This document shows positions 61,859 through 64,000 of a DNA stretch of 64,000 nt, piece by piece. The stretch covers positions 1 to 64,000 of the forward strand of contig JANDJL010000009.1 in NCBI GenBank assembly GCA_024330965.1, read 5' to 3'. Each line of letters begins with the position of its first letter. Position 1 is the stretch's first letter. Under the pieces are notes generated by a model. It saw nothing but the letters and a program-made list of their open reading frames with translations, made no database searches and was not told where the DNA came from. Source of the DNA: Nitrospira sp. Lineage in GTDB: Bacteria > Nitrospirota > Nitrospiria > Nitrospirales > Nitrospiraceae. A program made the position numbers and the translations under genes.

Positions 61859-62763
61859 GAATTTTGGTGACAGGAGCCTCCGGTTTTCTTGGATCGCACG
61901 TGGTGCCGGAGTTGCGCAAGCGAGGGCACGAAGTCGGTTGCCTCGTACGGACTGGCTCCATCCTGGACCACTCGCACGAGGGATGCTTCGTGTGGAGAGT
62001 GGAGGACAATGGAAAAGGGCTCCATGCCGCCGTGCAAGCCTTTGATCCAGACGTTGTCGTCCATTTGGCTGCGCACTACGTGTGCGAACACGGCGAGGAG
62101 GATATTAGCCCCTTGATCAGAACGAATGTTGAATTCGGCGCATACCTGCTCGACGCCATGGGCGAGGCGGGGTGTGACGCACTCGTTTATACCGGTACGG
62201 CTTGGCAACACTATCAAAGCCGAGAGTACTGCCCGGTCAATCTCTATGCTGCGACCAAACAGGCGTTTTCGACGATCGCCGAGTACTATCGAGACGCCGA
62301 AGGGCTACGTCTTCTGGAACTGCATTTATACGACAGTTATGGGCCTGATGATCGGAGGCCTAAGTTACTCAACCAATTGCTGGATGCAGCCGAAGCAGGC
62401 ACTGAGGTCGCCATGTCTGAAGGAACCCAACAGGTGCATCTGGTTCATGTAGATGATCTCAGCAGGGGCGTGGCCATGGCCTGTGAGCAGGTGGTTGCCT
62501 TCCCGGCCGGCGAGCGACGGACCTATCGATTGCCCTCTGAAAAGGCTGTGACCATTCGGGAATTAGTGGCCGTGCTGAACGAGGTGAATCCGTCGCACAC
62601 CCTTCAAGTCAAGTGGGGAGCTTGTCCCCCCCGCGCGCGAGCGGTGCATGAACCGTGGGAGGGCTGTCCGATCCTTCCAAACTGGAAACCGGAGATTTCC
62701 TTACAGGTTGGGCTGGCGAGCCTTCGGCAAGCCAGTGCTATGGCGGAAACAGCACGGAGCTAG
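61855..62763 (+). CDS. NAD-dependent epimerase/dehydratase, probable CDP-sugar 4-reductase
   Basis: 302 residues. Rossmann motif Thr-Gly-Ala-Ser-Gly-Phe-Leu-Gly-Ser-His, Ala-Ala-His-Tyr near residue 65, a Thr-Gly-Thr-Ala-Trp strand and catalytic Tyr-Ala-Ala-Thr-Lys. The family includes RfbJ, AscF and paratose synthase, which reduce C4 to give the final dideoxyhexose. By position it is the terminal reductase of this pathway; which sugar results cannot be settled from sequence alone. Confidence 0.87.
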   Translation: MRILVTGASGFLGSHVVPELRKRGHEVGCLVRTGSILDHSHEGCFVWRVEDNGKGLHAAVQAFDPDVVVHLAAHYVCEHGEEDISPLIRTNVEFGAYLLDAMGEAGCDALVYTGTAWQHYQSREYCPVNLYAATKQAFSTIAEYYRDAEGLRLLELHLYDSYGPDDRRPKLLNQLLDAAEAGTEVAMSEGTQQVHLVHVDDLSRGVAMACEQVVAFPAGERRTYRLPSEKAVTIRELVAVLNEVNPSHTLQVKWGACPPRARAVHEPWEGCPILPNWKPEISLQVGLASLRQASAMAETARS

Positions 62764-62764
62764 C

Positions 62765-63811
62765 ATGTCCGACCCGTTGGTCAGCCTTTGCATTCCCAAT
62801 TACAACAATGAGCCGTATCTTGATGCCTGTCTAGCCAGTGCCCTCTCACAGACCTATCCAAAGACAGAGGTTGTGCTCGTCGATGACTGTTCCACTGATG
62901 GATCGTTCTCGGTCGCGACGCGCTATCAAGACCGCGTTCGACTTTACCGTAATGAAATAAACCTTGGTCAGCCGGCCAACACGAACCGCTGTGTTGAACT
63001 GGCCAGTGGAGAGTTTGTAGCCATTTTGCACGGCGATGATTATCTCCTGCCGACTTTCGTTGAGCGATTGGTGCCCCTGTTGCAGCAGTACGAACAGGCG
63101 GTGCTTGCCATTGGAGAACGATACGAGACCGATGAAACAGGAGTGGTGCGGTCTATCCCTCCTTTTTATTCGACCGATTGCATCATCCCGGGCGAGCGAC
63201 AGGCGAAGGTGTTTCTCTTTAGTTCCTTTCCCCCTTGTCAGGTCTTGATCAGGCGATCCGTGTATCAACGGGTGGGAGGAGCCGATCCAGGACATGTGGT
63301 CAACCTGGACGGGTTGTTGTGGTTCAAATGCGCTTTGGCTGGAGATGTCGTGTATGTGCGGGATCCGGTGAGCGTCTATCGACGACATGGTGCGAGCACC
63401 ACCGCCCAGTACAACCGCCGTCTCGATCACATGATGGAATATTACAGGACGTTGATGGCGATGCACGCATTGGGGAAGGGCAAGCCGTATTTGGAACGTT
63501 ATTTTGAGGCATCCGTGAAGCGTGTCGGCGAATTAACGGTGCGATATTGCCGTGAGGTCTTTCGCGAAAAACGGTACGACCTGGCAAAGCGGTACTTGGC
63601 CTTGGCCACGGTCTTCGATCCGGCGATCGTGCGTTCGCATCAGTGGCGCACCTTGACATACTGCCTTGAATCGACAGACCGGGATCCGGCTGAGCTCTAT
63701 CGGAGATTGACAGAGGGGGAGCACCAGGGTCGTGTCGCGAGCTATGACCCGCCGGATGGCTATCATCCACTCAAAGCTTCGTGTGCGTGCGGGGCAGGCG
63801 ATGCTCTGTGA
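62765..63811 (+). CDS. Family 2 glycosyltransferase
   Basis: 348 residues from the ATG at 62765. GT-A signature: Val-Ser-Leu-Cys-Ile-Pro-Asn-Tyr-Asn, Val-Val-Leu-Val-Asp-Asp-Cys-Ser-Thr-Asp-Gly, Asn-Leu-Gly-Gln-Pro-Ala-Asn, and the metal site His-Gly-Asp-Asp-Tyr. The last ~120 residues are helical. It may transfer the dideoxyhexose or another sugar in the polysaccharide. The stop of the previous gene is one base before the start. Confidence 0.93.
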   Translation: MSDPLVSLCIPNYNNEPYLDACLASALSQTYPKTEVVLVDDCSTDGSFSVATRYQDRVRLYRNEINLGQPANTNRCVELASGEFVAILHGDDYLLPTFVERLVPLLQQYEQAVLAIGERYETDETGVVRSIPPFYSTDCIIPGERQAKVFLFSSFPPCQVLIRRSVYQRVGGADPGHVVNLDGLLWFKCALAGDVVYVRDPVSVYRRHGASTTAQYNRRLDHMMEYYRTLMAMHALGKGKPYLERYFEASVKRVGELTVRYCREVFREKRYDLAKRYLALATVFDPAIVRSHQWRTLTYCLESTDRDPAELYRRLTEGEHQGRVASYDPPDGYHPLKASCACGAGDAL

Positions 63812-64000
63812 TCACAGCTCCATGGCGAGGGGAGTTCCATTGGGGATCCATCCGGTCCTGGACCGTGCGGTCGAGCACAACAATCGGATCATTCTGTACG
63901 GAGCGGGCAAGATCGGACAGCGGATCGCGGCGGCACTTGCATGGTTCGGTCACCCTGTTTCGTTGTTCTGGGATCGCCACGCCGATCTCTTGGGCCCTAT
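63801..64000 (+). CDS. Partial gene, Rossmann-like N-terminus
   Basis: An ATG at 63801 overlaps the glycosyltransferase stop by 11 bases and opens a frame running off the window. About 66 codons are visible. They contain His-Asn-Asn-Arg-Ile-Ile-Leu-Tyr-Gly-Ala-Gly-Lys-Ile-Gly-Gln-Arg-Ile-Ala, a GxGxxG nucleotide-binding fingerprint of the kind at the start of sugar-related reductases or the NAD-binding part of multi-domain glycan enzymes. A second ATG seven codons on is an alternative start. Specific function cannot be stated. Confidence 0.65.
   Translation, partial: MLCDHSSMARGVPLGIHPVLDRAVEHNNRIILYGAGKIGQRIAAALAWFGHPVSLFWDRHADLLGP

Overview
The window looks like a chromosomal segment of a Nitrospira-type bacterium (phylum Nitrospirota). 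That assignment is inferred from gene content: a lipoprotein copper nitrite reductase beside a periplasmic truncated hemoglobin and a small cytochrome c, a gap-pgk-tpiA-secG run, many DUF3391/HD-GYP, PilZ and hybrid-kinase signalling proteins, and moderately high GC. No marker gene such as 16S rRNA is present. No rRNA, tRNA, CRISPR array, transposase or phage gene was recognised. Genes are densely packed, with frequent 4-base ATGA overlaps.

Layout. 1-2.6 kb: YnfA-like membrane protein, MFS transporter, exported VOC-fold protein. 2.7-8.2 kb: a minus-strand molybdate-type operon ordered regulator (HTH plus periplasmic-binding-like domain), outer-membrane barrel of the alginate-export family, modA, modB, modC. 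8.5-12.7 kb: galE, trmL, a secreted TPR protein and a CBS protein. 12.9-14.9 kb: three neighbouring envelope genes that all look damaged (OmpA-type lipoprotein, mscL, DUF481 protein). 15.1-22.4 kb: exported AlgH/YqgE protein, bioB, and rplU-rpmA-obgE-proB-nadD-rsfS followed by a LapA-LapB-like fusion. 22.6-31.2 kb: PilZ protein, ilvE, the gap-pgk-tpiA-secG operon, mutS2, a small acidic protein and a 33-residue membrane microprotein.

31.8-36.5 kb: sigma-54 activator with an unphosphorylatable-looking receiver, a DUF3391-HD protein and a hybrid kinase. 36.7-38.9 kb: cytochrome c, exported truncated hemoglobin and NirK. 39.0-51.6 kb: housekeeping genes (queG, thiE, bioD, an SDR, putA, an Mrp-type ATPase, a Rieske ferredoxin, lipA, pgm) with several small unknowns. 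51.7-57.9 kb: a second HD-domain/hybrid-kinase pair arranged exactly like the first, followed on the other strand by a canonical HD-GYP phosphodiesterase and a YcgR-like PilZ protein, so a cyclic-di-GMP locus is likely. 58.1 kb to the end: a plus-strand surface-polysaccharide operon for a CDP-3,6-dideoxyhexose (rfbF, rfbG, rfbH, an RmlC/AscE-like epimerase, a reductase, a glycosyltransferase) running off the edge.

The most unusual items are the cluster of three broken envelope genes, a probable ATC start codon in rsfS inside nadD, the duplicated HD-kinase module with progressive loss of the GYP motif, the outer-membrane barrel embedded in a mod operon, and two 5' leaders in which a hairpin covers the ribosome binding site (putA, rfbF).
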